Numbered from the stretch's first letter, positions 29,989-38,218 are shown. The stretch is DNA of 41,620 bases from Clostridia bacterium (GCA_900770685.1 CAAGLC010000110.1:1-41620), one strand, 5' to 3'. Notes: generated from the sequence alone by a model not told the origin. A program made the numbers and translations.

Positions 29989-30416
29989 TTTTTTTCCCGA
30001 TAAGAGTAGAAGACGCTGAGTTCTTAGCTAGCGCAAAAGAAAAGGGGTTTAACGACGCTTGGAATTTAGAAATGCTTCTATCATCATTTAAGACGGGTAA
30101 CTTTTGCGGGTTTATCGTCGCCAACGGCGAGAAAAAGATAGGGTTTATAACCTTAAGCAAAACAACGCCCGAAGCAGATATTGAAACCGTTTTTGTTTGT
30201 GAAGAGTTTAGGAAAAAAGGCGTTGGAAGACTTTTAATGGAAAAGGCCTTCGAATACTTAAAAAAAGACGGCGTTAACAAACTGTTTTTAGAAGTAAGAA
30301 AAAGTAACGCCGGCGCGATTTCTCTTTACGAAAAATGTGGGTTTAAGAGAATATCCGAAAGAAGAAAATATTATATAGACGGGGAAGACGCGGTAATTTA
30401 TCTTAAGGAGTTATAA
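29985..30416 (+). CDS. rimI: GNAT acetyltransferase, RimI-like
   Basis: 143 residues. The GNAT core is clear: DIETVFVCEEFRKKGVGRLLM (acetyl-CoA-binding R/K-x-x-G-x-G/A loop) and EVRKSNAGAISLYEKCGFKRISERRKYY. RimI acetylates the N-terminus of bS18 in E. coli; in Firmicutes the gene usually follows tsaB, as here. The target is not proven. SD GGAGGAGGG is four bases before the ATG. The end of the gene (AAGGAG near 30405) forms the ribosome binding site of the next gene. Confidence 0.9.
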   Translation: MIFFPIRVEDAEFLASAKEKGFNDAWNLEMLLSSFKTGNFCGFIVANGEKKIGFITLSKTTPEADIETVFVCEEFRKKGVGRLLMEKAFEYLKKDGVNKLFLEVRKSNAGAISLYEKCGFKRISERRKYYIDGEDAVIYLKEL

Positions 30417-30417
30417 T

Positions 30418-31125
30418 ATTTTTAGTTTTGATGCTCAATCTTTTCACCAAAGAAACGATTTAGTATTTTTGCACGGATATCTTTCGGATAAACGGGTATT
30501 TTATAATCAGTTAAACTTTTTTAGCCGTAATTTTGAAGTTTTTGCGTACGATTTTAAAGGTTTTGGCGAAAATAAAGGCATGCCTTTCCCCTATTCTTTA
30601 GACGATTACGTTAAAGACCTAGGCGAATATTTTTATAAAAAAGGAATAAAAACTCCGTCTGTGGTCGCTCACTCATTTGGTGGGAGAGTAGTGTTAAAAA
30701 GCGCGTATAACGACGCTAATTTTTTTAATAAAATAGTATTGACGGGAAGCGCAGGGCTAAAACCTAAGTCGAGTATTACAAAAAAAATTAAGAAAAGCGC
30801 TTTCAGTATTCTTAAAAGATTTATAAGTAAAGAAAAACTAAAGGGCTTTTATTCAAAAGACTACCTAATGCTTGACGAAGTTATGAAAAAAAGTTTTATA
30901 AAAATCGTTAACGAGCATTTGGATTATACTTTACCGTTTATAAACAACCAAGTGTTAATAATAAACGGAGATAAAGACAAGGAAACGCCGTTATATACGG
31001 CTTATAAGTTGAACAAAGAAATTAAAGACAGTAAACTGGTGATAATTAAAGGCGCAGGGCATTTTGCGTTTATAGATAAACCGAATAGGTTTAATATGGA
31101 GGTTATGGAGTTTTTGCTCCAATAA
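30418..31125 (+). CDS. Alpha/beta hydrolase, probable AUU start
   Basis: 235 residues if begun at the ATT at 30418. The first beta strand and oxyanion loop, NDLVFLHGYLSDKR, are encoded from about 30457, and there is no ATG, GTG or TTG between the upstream in-frame stop (30394) and TTG 30469. That TTG would cut the strand and lacks a ribosome binding site, whereas AAGGAG (30405-30410) is seven bases before the ATT. The nucleophile elbow AHSFGG and late GAGHFAF with the catalytic His are present; the catalytic acid is probably Asp of NGDKD. Substrate unknown. It lies between rimI and the MurF-like gene in the same operon. Confidence 0.8.
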   Translation: MFSFDAQSFHQRNDLVFLHGYLSDKRVFYNQLNFFSRNFEVFAYDFKGFGENKGMPFPYSLDDYVKDLGEYFYKKGIKTPSVVAHSFGGRVVLKSAYNDANFFNKIVLTGSAGLKPKSSITKKIKKSAFSILKRFISKEKLKGFYSKDYLMLDEVMKKSFIKIVNEHLDYTLPFINNQVLIINGDKDKETPLYTAYKLNKEIKDSKLVIIKGAGHFAFIDKPNRFNMEVMEFLLQ

Positions 31126-31130
31126 CGATT

Positions 31131-32792
31131 ATGGATTTTTCCGATATTTTTAGCCGTCAAAACTTAATAATTTATATAGTTACTAGCGTATTAAACGGAA
31201 TATTGCTATATTTTATGTCGCTTAAATTTTTATTGGTCCTTCAGCAAAGCGGTTATAGCGGAAAGAGATATTTTAAGTGGATTAATGGTAATAAAAAGTC
31301 CTATCTTGCAAGGCTAATGCTATTAAGTCTATTGGGATTTTTGTTCTTTTGCGTGCTTAACACTTGTTTTTCTTCTATATTCGATATAGAAATAAGTTCC
31401 TACGTCGGATTCGTTGCGTATTTGCTTTTCGGAGTTTCGTACGTTAAAACGGAAAGCGCCGTAAACGCAAAAGTTCCCTTGAGCAAAACAAAAAGACTGG
31501 TTCGCCTTGCAATCACGTTCGTTTTAGTTTTAATGGGCGCAACGTTTGGGATGATGGTGCTCGTTAACGTTCTATCTAGAGCGACGACCAGCCAAATTAT
31601 ATTCGTTTTAAGAAATTCTCTAGTTTGTTTGATGCCGTTGCTAACTCCGTTTTTATTGTTTTTGGCGTATCTTATTAACGAGCCGGGTGAAGAGATAATA
31701 AGGCGTAGGTATTATGCTATTACAACGAAAAAGCTTGCCGGGGACAACGTAATTAAAATAGGAATAACCGGAAGTTACGGAAAGACTAGCGTTAAGGAAA
31801 TACTAAAATGTATTCTTTCGGTTAAATTCAGAGTTCTTGCGACACCCGCTTCGTATAATACTCCGTTAGGTATGAGTTGGGCGGTTAAAAATTTAGATAG
31901 CACGCACGACGTTTTTATTGCGGAAATGGGAGCAAGGGCAAAAGGCGATATAAAAGAGTTGGTTAATATAGTCGCGCCAAAGTATGGCGTTTTAACGGGA
32001 ATTAATAATCAACACTTAGAAACTTTTAAAGATATTGAAACGACTAAACAAACCAAGTTTGAACTGTTTGAAGGTCTTCCGAGCGACGGAGTTGGATTTT
32101 TCTCTTCGGAAAACCAAAACGGCATAGAGTTATACGAAAAGTTTAACGGCAAGAAAGTTCTTGCTGGAGGAAACGGTGAAAACGGGCAAGCGGTTTACGC
32201 CACCAATGTTTCCGTAACCAATAAAGGCACTTGGTTCACACTTAATTTTAAGGACGGAACTAAGGTCGATTGTATAACCGTTTTATTAGGCAAACACAGT
32301 ATCGATAACATTTGCCTAGCAAGTTCGGTGGCTTTTGAATTGGGCTTAACGCCTACTGAGATACAGTTTGGCATATCTAAAATAGAATCGGTAGGGCATA
32401 GACTGGAACTTATTCCCAATAATAAGAATATAGTAATTATCGACGACAGTTATAACGCCAACGAGGACGGGGTTAAAGCCTCGATGGAAACTTTAGACTG
32501 TTTTGAGGGCAGAAAGATTGTGCTAACGCCGGGACTCGTTGAACTTGGTAAAAGGGAAAATCAGGCAAACTTCGAGATGGGGAAAGTTTTGGCAAAACAC
32601 GCGGATATGGTTATAGTTATAGGCAATCATAACGCGGAAATGTTAATCGGCGGTATGCTTGAAGCGGGTATGCCAAAGGCAAATATTTGTTTTTATAAAA
32701 CCTTAAACAAAGCCAATCAATATTTAAATACCATACTCAAAGAGGGCGACGTGGTTTTATTTGAAAACGATTTGCCCGATAACTATAGTTAA
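31131..32792 (+). CDS. MurF-like Mur ligase with five-helix membrane domain
   Basis: 553 residues. Residues ~11-182 hold about five membrane helices (11-33, 59-83, 90-105, 124-148, 155-182). The Mur ligase core begins with the P-loop GITGSYGKTS (211-220), then AEMGARAKGDI, GINNQHLETF, HRLE and DDSYNANEDGVKASMETLD, which are MurF-type signatures. MurF joins D-Ala-D-Ala to UDP-MurNAc-tripeptide. The soluble N-terminal domain that holds the UDP substrate in MurF is absent and replaced by the membrane part. ddl follows 58 bases later, matching a D-Ala-D-Ala step. No good ribosome binding site is seen. Confidence 0.82.
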   Translation: MDFSDIFSRQNLIIYIVTSVLNGILLYFMSLKFLLVLQQSGYSGKRYFKWINGNKKSYLARLMLLSLLGFLFFCVLNTCFSSIFDIEISSYVGFVAYLLFGVSYVKTESAVNAKVPLSKTKRLVRLAITFVLVLMGATFGMMVLVNVLSRATTSQIIFVLRNSLVCLMPLLTPFLLFLAYLINEPGEEIIRRRYYAITTKKLAGDNVIKIGITGSYGKTSVKEILKCILSVKFRVLATPASYNTPLGMSWAVKNLDSTHDVFIAEMGARAKGDIKELVNIVAPKYGVLTGINNQHLETFKDIETTKQTKFELFEGLPSDGVGFFSSENQNGIELYEKFNGKKVLAGGNGENGQAVYATNVSVTNKGTWFTLNFKDGTKVDCITVLLGKHSIDNICLASSVAFELGLTPTEIQFGISKIESVGHRLELIPNNKNIVIIDDSYNANEDGVKASMETLDCFEGRKIVLTPGLVELGKRENQANFEMGKVLAKHADMVIVIGNHNAEMLIGGMLEAGMPKANICFYKTLNKANQYLNTILKEGDVVLFENDLPDNYS

Positions 32793-32811
32793 CACTTAAT
32801 TGATAAATAAC

Positions 32812-32850
32812 AAAAACACCAAAGCAAAAAAATAGCGGAGGTGTTTTTTT
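32812..32850 (+). promoter_or_regulatory. Hairpin masking the ddl ribosome binding site
   Basis: AAAAACACC (32812-32820) / GGTGTTTTT (32840-32848) with T-run directly before the ddl ATG (32851). The right arm takes in the GGAGG ribosome binding site (32837-32841). It resembles a terminator placed on top of the start region. Confidence 0.65.
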
Positions 32851-33942
32851 ATGAAAAATATTGCAGTTTTTTTCGGTGGGAATTCTATAGAGCACGAGAT
32901 TTCGGTTATAACCGGCGTGCTAACGGTCAATTCAATAGATAAAAGGTATAACGCCGTTCCTATTTACGTTGCAAAAGACGGCTCGTTTTATACAGGTAAT
33001 ATACTAAAAGACCCCGATTGCTACAAAAACCTTGATTATAAGAAACTAACTAAGGTTACCTTGATTTCCGGTAAAAACGTGCTTTACGCAATCAAAGGGA
33101 AAAAACTTAAAGAACTTTTCGCAATCACCACGGCAATAAACTGTACGCACGGTGAAAGAGGGGAGGACGGTTGCGTTTCGGCGTTAGTTAATACTTGTAA
33201 TATTGCTTTAGCCTCGCCCGATATATTAGGATCTTCGGTGTGTATGAATAAAAGTTTCACTAAAACGGTGTTAAAGGGATTAAATCTTTCTTCACTTCCT
33301 AGTGAAACGGTGTCGGATGTCGTTTCGGCAAGAAAGGCGGAACGGTTTAAGTATCCATTAATCGTTAAACCGTGTACCGGTGGCTCTAGTATCGGAATTA
33401 GCAAGGTGAACGATAAAAGGGAACTAGAAATCGCCGTTTTATACGCGTTAAGTTATAGTGAAAAAGCCATTATCGAGCCGTGCTTAGCTGGCTTTACGGA
33501 AATAAATTGCGCCTGTTTTAAGGACTCGGACGGCAATTTGGTAGTAAGCGAGTGCGAAAGACCGATAGGTAGGGATGAGGTTTTAACCTTTTCGGATAAA
33601 TATAACTACGGCGAGAGAGAGTTTCCCGCAAGGATAGACAAAAACCTTTCCGACGAAATTAAAAACGCCACCAAATTAATATATAAAGAGTTGGGTTTTA
33701 AGGGCGTCATTAGGGTTGATTTTTTCGTTAAAGACAATAAGGTAATAGTTAACGAAATCAACACCGTTCCAGGTTCTCTAGCGTATTATTTGTTCTGCGA
33801 GAACACGGCAAAATTTAAAGATATGCTAAACGAAATGATAGCCTATGCGGAAACGGTTTTTAATAGAAGTCAAATGATTAAAAAAAGTTACGATACGAAA
33901 ATATTATCAACCTTAAGACCAAAAGGTTCTAAAACTATTTAA
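32851..33942 (+). CDS. ddl: D-alanine--D-alanine ligase
   Basis: 363 residues. The ATP-grasp ligase opens with NIAVFFGGNSIEHEISVITG; HGERGEDG, SKSFTK-like MNKSFTKTVL, PLIVKPCTGGSSIGISKV, GVIRVDFFVKDNKVIVNEINTVPGSL (metal-binding EIN) follow. It makes D-Ala-D-Ala for peptidoglycan, the substrate of MurF. It is downstream of the MurF-like gene. Its ribosome binding site GGAGG sits in a hairpin with a T-run, hinting at regulation. A strong terminator follows. Confidence 0.93.
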   Translation: MKNIAVFFGGNSIEHEISVITGVLTVNSIDKRYNAVPIYVAKDGSFYTGNILKDPDCYKNLDYKKLTKVTLISGKNVLYAIKGKKLKELFAITTAINCTHGERGEDGCVSALVNTCNIALASPDILGSSVCMNKSFTKTVLKGLNLSSLPSETVSDVVSARKAERFKYPLIVKPCTGGSSIGISKVNDKRELEIAVLYALSYSEKAIIEPCLAGFTEINCACFKDSDGNLVVSECERPIGRDEVLTFSDKYNYGEREFPARIDKNLSDEIKNATKLIYKELGFKGVIRVDFFVKDNKVIVNEINTVPGSLAYYLFCENTAKFKDMLNEMIAYAETVFNRSQMIKKSYDTKILSTLRPKGSKTI

Positions 33943-33948
33943 AATTAA

Positions 33949-33987
33949 AATCACCCGTAACTATTTTACGGGTGATTGGTTTTTTAT
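33949..33987. terminator. Terminator between ddl and mntP
   Basis: 12-bp stem AATCACCCGTAA (33949-33960) / TTACGGGTGATT (33966-33977), loop CTATT, then GGTTTTTTATT. It can also serve the convergent mntP, though with a weaker T-tract. Confidence 0.9.
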
Positions 33988-33991
33988 TGGT

Positions 33992-34555
33992 TTATTGTAA
34001 TAAGTTTTTGATGGCGATTACAAGTAAAATCAACGCGCTAAGGTAGTTTGCGTATTTACCTAATAGAGCGCCGAGTTTTTTGGAGGATATCATTGCTATC
34101 GTAACTAAAACGAAAGTTACTAACGCAATTACAAGGCACGAAACGTAAACGGATAGAGTTGCCGTGTTTAAGGTTATTCCAACGATTAACGCGTCAATAC
34201 TAGTAGCGAAAGCCTGAATTACTACTAATCCAACGTTAAACTTTTGCTGTTTTTGGTTTTCTTCTTCCTTGCTTATAATGTCTTTAATTATATCGTAAAT
34301 AACCTTAAACGCTAAAATGAAGAAGATTCCCGAAGTAAAATACTTGGCGTAGTTTTCTATAAAACTAAAGAACAACGAGCCAACGAAGTAGCCTATTAAC
34401 GGCATTAGACCTTGAAAAATAGCAAACAATATAGGCATTGACCAAGACTGTTTTTTGGTTAAACTATTGCCGTACGAGGTGCAGTTTGCAACGGTTATTG
34501 CCAAAGCATCCATCGAAAGACCAACTCCGATTAAAATAACGTCTAATAAATTCAT
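33992..34555 (-). CDS. mntP: Manganese efflux pump MntP
   Basis: 187 residues with six predicted membrane helices. The twofold repeat of the family shows in SMDALAITVANCTSYG (N-terminal) and TSIDALIVGITL (C-terminal), each with the conserved Asp needed for transport. MntP exports Mn2+. SD CGAGG is seven bases before the ATG. No yybP-ykoY (Mn2+) riboswitch fits in the 69-base upstream gap, so control must be at the promoter (34574-34602), which is interleaved with that of ung. Confidence 0.9.
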   Translation of the reverse strand: MNLLDVILIGVGLSMDALAITVANCTSYGNSLTKKQSWSMPILFAIFQGLMPLIGYFVGSLFFSFIENYAKYFTSGIFFILAFKVIYDIIKDIISKEEENQKQQKFNVGLVVIQAFATSIDALIVGITLNTATLSVYVSCLVIALVTFVLVTIAMISSKKLGALLGKYANYLSALILLVIAIKNLLQ

Positions 34556-34573
34556 AATTTTTCCTCGTAGACA

Positions 34574-34602
34574 AGTATATAAAATTATATTGATTTTGTC
34601 AA
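34574..34602 (-). promoter_or_regulatory. Promoter of mntP
   Basis: Minus strand: TTGACA (34602-34597), 17-base spacer, TATACT (34579-34574). Confidence 0.75.
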
Positions 34603-34618
34603 CAAATAATGATACAAT
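34590..34618 (+). promoter_or_regulatory. Promoter of ung, leaderless geometry
   Basis: TTGATT (34590-34595), 17-base spacer, extended -10 TGA-TACAAT (34613-34618). Six bases separate it from the GTG at 34625. Confidence 0.75.
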
Positions 34619-34624
34619 AAATTA

Positions 34625-35293
34625 GTGGAGAAGATATCTAATCAATGGGATTTATTGCTTGAAGATTTGTTCAATAGCCCGTCTTATTTAAGTTTAAGAG
34701 AATTTTTAAAAAAGGAATATTCTACCCGTACGATATATCCGTCTATGTACGATATATTTAACAGTATGAAAATAACCCCTTTCGATGAAATAAAAGTGGT
34801 AATTTTAGGTCAAGACCCTTATCACGAAGTTGGGCAAGCAATGGGTATAGCCTTTTCCGTTCCCAAAGGATGTAAAATTCCGCCGTCATTAGTGAATATA
34901 TATAAGGAAATAGAGGCGGAAACGGGTGAGAAAATGCCTTCGCACGGAGATTTATCGGGATGGGCAAAACAAGGCGTATTACTATTGAATACGGTTTTGA
35001 CCGTTCGGGAACATCTTGCTAATTCCCATAAGAATAAAGGGTGGGAAGAGTTTACCGACGGAATTATAAAGTTAATCTCCCAAAGAAAGCAAGGCGTAGT
35101 TTTTCTTTTGTGGGGAGCGAACGCAAGAAGTAAAAAAAGTCTTATAGATTGTGAAAAACATTTAGTGCTTGAAACCGTTCATCCGAGCCCGTTGTCTGCG
35201 TATAACGGATTCTTCGGGTGCGAGCATTTTGTAAAGACTAACGAATATCTAATAAAAACGGGAAGAACGCCCGTTAAATGGAGCGAACTATGA
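34625..35293 (+). CDS. ung: Uracil-DNA glycosylase
   Basis: 222 residues, family 1 size. The water-activating loop GQDPYHEVGQAMGIAFSVP (catalytic Asp), PPSLVNIYKEIE, GVLLLNTVLTV, FLLWGANA and the late HPSPLSAYNGFFGC are all present. The enzyme removes uracil from DNA in the cytosol. The start is a GTG six bases after the -10 box with no ribosome binding site, so a leaderless GUG-initiated mRNA is predicted. apgM follows with an ATGA overlap. Confidence 0.95.
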   Translation: MEKISNQWDLLLEDLFNSPSYLSLREFLKKEYSTRTIYPSMYDIFNSMKITPFDEIKVVILGQDPYHEVGQAMGIAFSVPKGCKIPPSLVNIYKEIEAETGEKMPSHGDLSGWAKQGVLLLNTVLTVREHLANSHKNKGWEEFTDGIIKLISQRKQGVVFLLWGANARSKKSLIDCEKHLVLETVHPSPLSAYNGFFGCEHFVKTNEYLIKTGRTPVKWSEL

Positions 35294-36501
35294 AATACGT
35301 TGTAATACTTGGCGATGGCATGGCAGATTACCCACAGCAAAGTCTTTCGGGTAAAACTCCGCTTGAATTAGCCGATAAAAGGAATATTGACGCCCTTTGT
35401 AAAGATTCTATAATAGGTTTATGTAGGACCGTACCGGATAGTATGAAACCTGGTTCTGACGTTGCGAACCTTTCGGTTTTGGGGTACGACGTTTGTTCGT
35501 GCTATACGGGTAGGTCGCCTTTAGAAGCGGGAAGCATTGGTATTGCGCTTAAGAATACCGACGTTACGATGAGAGCAAACCTCGTAACGTTATCAGACGA
35601 CTGCGATTACGACGAGAAAACTATGCTCGATTACTCTGCAGGGGAAATTTCCACGGAGGAAGCGAGAGAACTTATAAATTATCTTGGCGAGCATTTTAAC
35701 GATAGTGATAAAAAACTTTACGCTGGAATAAGTTATCGTCATTGTTTGGTTGTAAATAATGGTAAATTAGCAGGAGACTTCACACCCCCACACGATATCA
35801 CGGGAAGGCCTATTAAGAAATACTTGCCTACTAGCCAAGAAGGCGTAAAGTATTATGAAATTATGAAAAAATCGTACGAGTTGCTAAAAAATCATCCCGT
35901 GAATAAAAAGAGAATACAAGCGGGTAAAAAGCCGGCGAACTCTTTATGGTTTTGGGGAGAAGGAACTAAGCCCGAACTCGAAAATTTCAAGGAAAAATTC
36001 GGACTTAACGGGGCAATGATTTCTGCCGTTGACCTTCTTAAAGGCATAGGCAAACTTTCGGGTATGAAAGTTATAGAAGTCGAAGGCGCAACGGGTAATT
36101 ACGATACTAATTTTAGCGGAAAGGCTCGCGCTTGTATCGAAGCGATAAAGGACGGCGCAGATTTTTGTTACGTTCATATTGAAGCGCCCGACGAGTGCGG
36201 ACATCACGGGGACGGAGATAAGAAGATATATTCAATAGAAAAAATAGATAAAGAAGTAGTAGCGTACGTAAAAAGGGAATTAGATAATTTCGGTGAAGAA
36301 TATTCAATTTTGATATGTCCAGACCATCCTACGCCGTTAAACACTATGACGCACGCAAAAGACCCCGTTCCTTTTATCATATATAGAAGTAATAAAAAGG
36401 AAAAGGGGGCGCCGTCGTATACTGAAAAATACGCAAAAGAGTCCAACTTGTTCATAGAAAACGGTCAAAAATTAATGAAACTTTTTTTACAAATGGAATA
36501 G
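35290..36501 (+). CDS. apgM: Cofactor-independent phosphoglycerate mutase, archaeal type
   Basis: 403 residues. KYVVILGDGMADYP opens the alkaline-phosphatase-like fold, with the metal-binding Asp and the nucleophile Ser in KPGSDVANLSVLGYD. TGRSPLEAGSIGI, IEAPDECGHHGD and CPDHPTPLNTMTHAKDPVPF complete the ApgM signature. It interconverts 2- and 3-phosphoglycerate in glycolysis. The start at 35290 overlaps the ung stop (ATGA), with GGAG seven bases upstream; an ATG at 35278 lies in ung. ApgM-type enzymes occur in archaea and some bacteria instead of GpmI/GpmA. Confidence 0.92.
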   Translation: MKYVVILGDGMADYPQQSLSGKTPLELADKRNIDALCKDSIIGLCRTVPDSMKPGSDVANLSVLGYDVCSCYTGRSPLEAGSIGIALKNTDVTMRANLVTLSDDCDYDEKTMLDYSAGEISTEEARELINYLGEHFNDSDKKLYAGISYRHCLVVNNGKLAGDFTPPHDITGRPIKKYLPTSQEGVKYYEIMKKSYELLKNHPVNKKRIQAGKKPANSLWFWGEGTKPELENFKEKFGLNGAMISAVDLLKGIGKLSGMKVIEVEGATGNYDTNFSGKARACIEAIKDGADFCYVHIEAPDECGHHGDGDKKIYSIEKIDKEVVAYVKRELDNFGEEYSILICPDHPTPLNTMTHAKDPVPFIIYRSNKKEKGAPSYTEKYAKESNLFIENGQKLMKLFLQME

Positions 36502-36516
36502 TTAAGTAAAAACGCC

Positions 36517-36549
36517 AAAAAACGACGGGAAGCGCCCGTCGTTTTTTTA
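36517..36549 (+). terminator. Terminator of ung-apgM
   Basis: 9-bp stem AACGACGGG (36521-36529) / CCCGTCGTT (36535-36543), loop AAGCG, then a T-run; A-run before the stem. Confidence 0.92.
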
Positions 36550-36617
36550 TTTTATCGGAATTAATGAAAAAATCAGTTCATATATTTTTTTATAGATAAT
36601 CGTAAAGGAGAAAAACT

Positions 36618-37385
36618 ATGAACGAAAAATTGCAATATGCATCTATGCTGGATATTCCGGTAAGTACCTGTAACATTACTTATAAACCTATAAAGAAAAA
36701 AAGAACCAAAAGAAAAAAGGAAGTAGCGCCCGAAGAAGTTAAACAAGAATTGATGGATAAGGTCAATTCCGAAGTGGTAACTCAAGAGGTGGGTGAGCAA
36801 GCAGTTTTAGACGAGCAACTTAGCGAGCAAGAAGATAACAGTGTCAATATAGAAATAAAAAGCAAGAAAAAGTTTGCCTTTTCAACCGTTGGTATTCAGA
36901 GTTTCGTCGTATTGGCGTTAATAGCCGTAATCGCCATAACCAATATGTTAAATGCAAACAGCGGAATAAACGTGTTTATGAGAAGTTTATTTTCTAGCCA
37001 ACCCACACAAACGGTTGACCAAAGAGAATTCACTGAGTTTTTACCCGTAATCTCTATGGGTGCAGGTGAAGAGTATATAGTTGAAGGTGGAGTGGTAACT
37101 TCTGTAGGTGAAGGTAGCGTATATTCGCCTTGTAACGGAACGGTATCGGAAATTATGGTAGGTGAAGACGGCGCTTATACGGTTATAATTTCTCATAGCG
37201 AAAATTTCAAAACTAGAATAGAGGGCTTAAACCTCGTTTACAATCAAGTGGGGGATACGGTTTATTCAAACGTTCCGGTGGGATACGTTGATGAAAGTCA
37301 AGCGTCGCTATGCTTTTTGGGATTAGACGGCGCTATAATCACGGGTTATGAAGTTATCGATAAAGCCGTTGTATGGGCGGTATAA
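36618..37385 (+). CDS. spoIVFA: SpoIVFA-like protein (degenerate M23/LytM domain)
   Basis: 255 residues. A basic, charged N-terminal region (to ~85) is followed by one membrane helix (about 90-110, FVVLALIAVIAITNML) and a C-terminal LytM-like barrel (GSVYSPCNGTVSEIMVGEDGAYTVIISH... GLDGAIITGYEV) without the metal-binding histidines of active M23 enzymes. This is the build of SpoIVFA, which holds SpoIVFB inactive and in place in the outer forespore membrane. The call leans on the overlapping downstream spoIVFB gene. SD AAAGGAG is seven bases before the ATG. I saw no convincing sporulation-type promoter upstream. Confidence 0.75.
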   Translation: MNEKLQYASMLDIPVSTCNITYKPIKKKRTKRKKEVAPEEVKQELMDKVNSEVVTQEVGEQAVLDEQLSEQEDNSVNIEIKSKKKFAFSTVGIQSFVVLALIAVIAITNMLNANSGINVFMRSLFSSQPTQTVDQREFTEFLPVISMGAGEEYIVEGGVVTSVGEGSVYSPCNGTVSEIMVGEDGAYTVIISHSENFKTRIEGLNLVYNQVGDTVYSNVPVGYVDESQASLCFLGLDGAIITGYEVIDKAVVWAV

Positions 37386-38218
37386 AACTTAAAATCCATC
37401 CATTATTTTATATATTTGGATTATATTACGTAGTTACCGGTAAAATTTTCGCTTTTTTTGTGTGCACCGTAACTGCAATAATTCACGAACTGGGACACTC
37501 GGTTGTTGCCGGCGAAAGAGGGTATAGGCTAAATAAAATTACGCTTATGCCCTTTGGCGCGGTAGTGAGCGGAAATTTCGACCACCCAAACCTAAAAGAT
37601 GAAATAGCCATTGCTCTTGCGGGTCCGTTGTTAAATTTAGCGATAGCCTTATTTTTCGTTGCGTTTTGGTGGATATACCCACAATCTTATCCGTACACGC
37701 AATCGGCAACGCAAGCAAATTTATCAATGGCAATGGTCAACCTTATTCCGGCGTATCCTTTAGACGGCGGAAGAGTTTTATCCGCCTTTTTGTCCATTAA
37801 ACTCGGTAGAAAAAAGTCAAACGTCATATGTAGAAATTTAGGAGTAACCTTTTCTATCCTTTTACTTGCGCTGTTCGTGTTTGGTTGCGTTAAAAAAGAG
37901 GTTAATTTGTCGTTAGGATTTTTCTCGCTCTTTATATTATTCGGCGCGTTAAACAGAGAAAAGGATTTAGGCTACGTTAAAGTTTACGTGGGCGTAAGCG
38001 TTAAAAGGCTTAAGCAGGGTGTAAAAATAGAAAGACACGCCATTGAAAAAAGCGCAACGGTTAAAAGACTATTAAATATTTTGGAAACGGATGCGATTAA
38101 CGAGGTTACCGTTTACGATAACTATAAGCCGGTTTATACTTTTAGCCAAGATAAAATAAAGAGAATAATAGAGCGCGCCCAGTTTTCCGATAAAATTGAA
38201 AAATATTTACCGTTTTAG
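37373..38218 (+). CDS. spoIVFB: SpoIVFB-like intramembrane metalloprotease (M50, site-2 protease family)
   Basis: 281 residues, close to B. subtilis SpoIVFB. Zinc-site HELGH in TAIIHELGHSVVAGERG (about 38-43) and the second motif NLIPAYPLDGGR (about 120-132) are intact, and membrane helices surround both. The C-terminal ~80 residues (IEKSATVKRLLNILETDAINEVTVYDNYKPVYTFSQDKI) look like a reduced CBS domain. In spore-formers the enzyme cleaves pro-sigma-K in the mother cell. It starts within the end of spoIVFA (13-base overlap), so the pair is translationally coupled. No terminator follows before the rpmG promoter. Confidence 0.87.
   Translation: MGGIKLKIHPLFYIFGLYYVVTGKIFAFFVCTVTAIIHELGHSVVAGERGYRLNKITLMPFGAVVSGNFDHPNLKDEIAIALAGPLLNLAIALFFVAFWWIYPQSYPYTQSATQANLSMAMVNLIPAYPLDGGRVLSAFLSIKLGRKKSNVICRNLGVTFSILLLALFVFGCVKKEVNLSLGFFSLFILFGALNREKDLGYVKVYVGVSVKRLKQGVKIERHAIEKSATVKRLLNILETDAINEVTVYDNYKPVYTFSQDKIKRIIERAQFSDKIEKYLPF

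Noticed and set aside
36550..36617. Sigma-E-type promoter of spoIVFA
   Set aside because: A TCATATAT block is present but no matching CATA-type -10 at the right distance.
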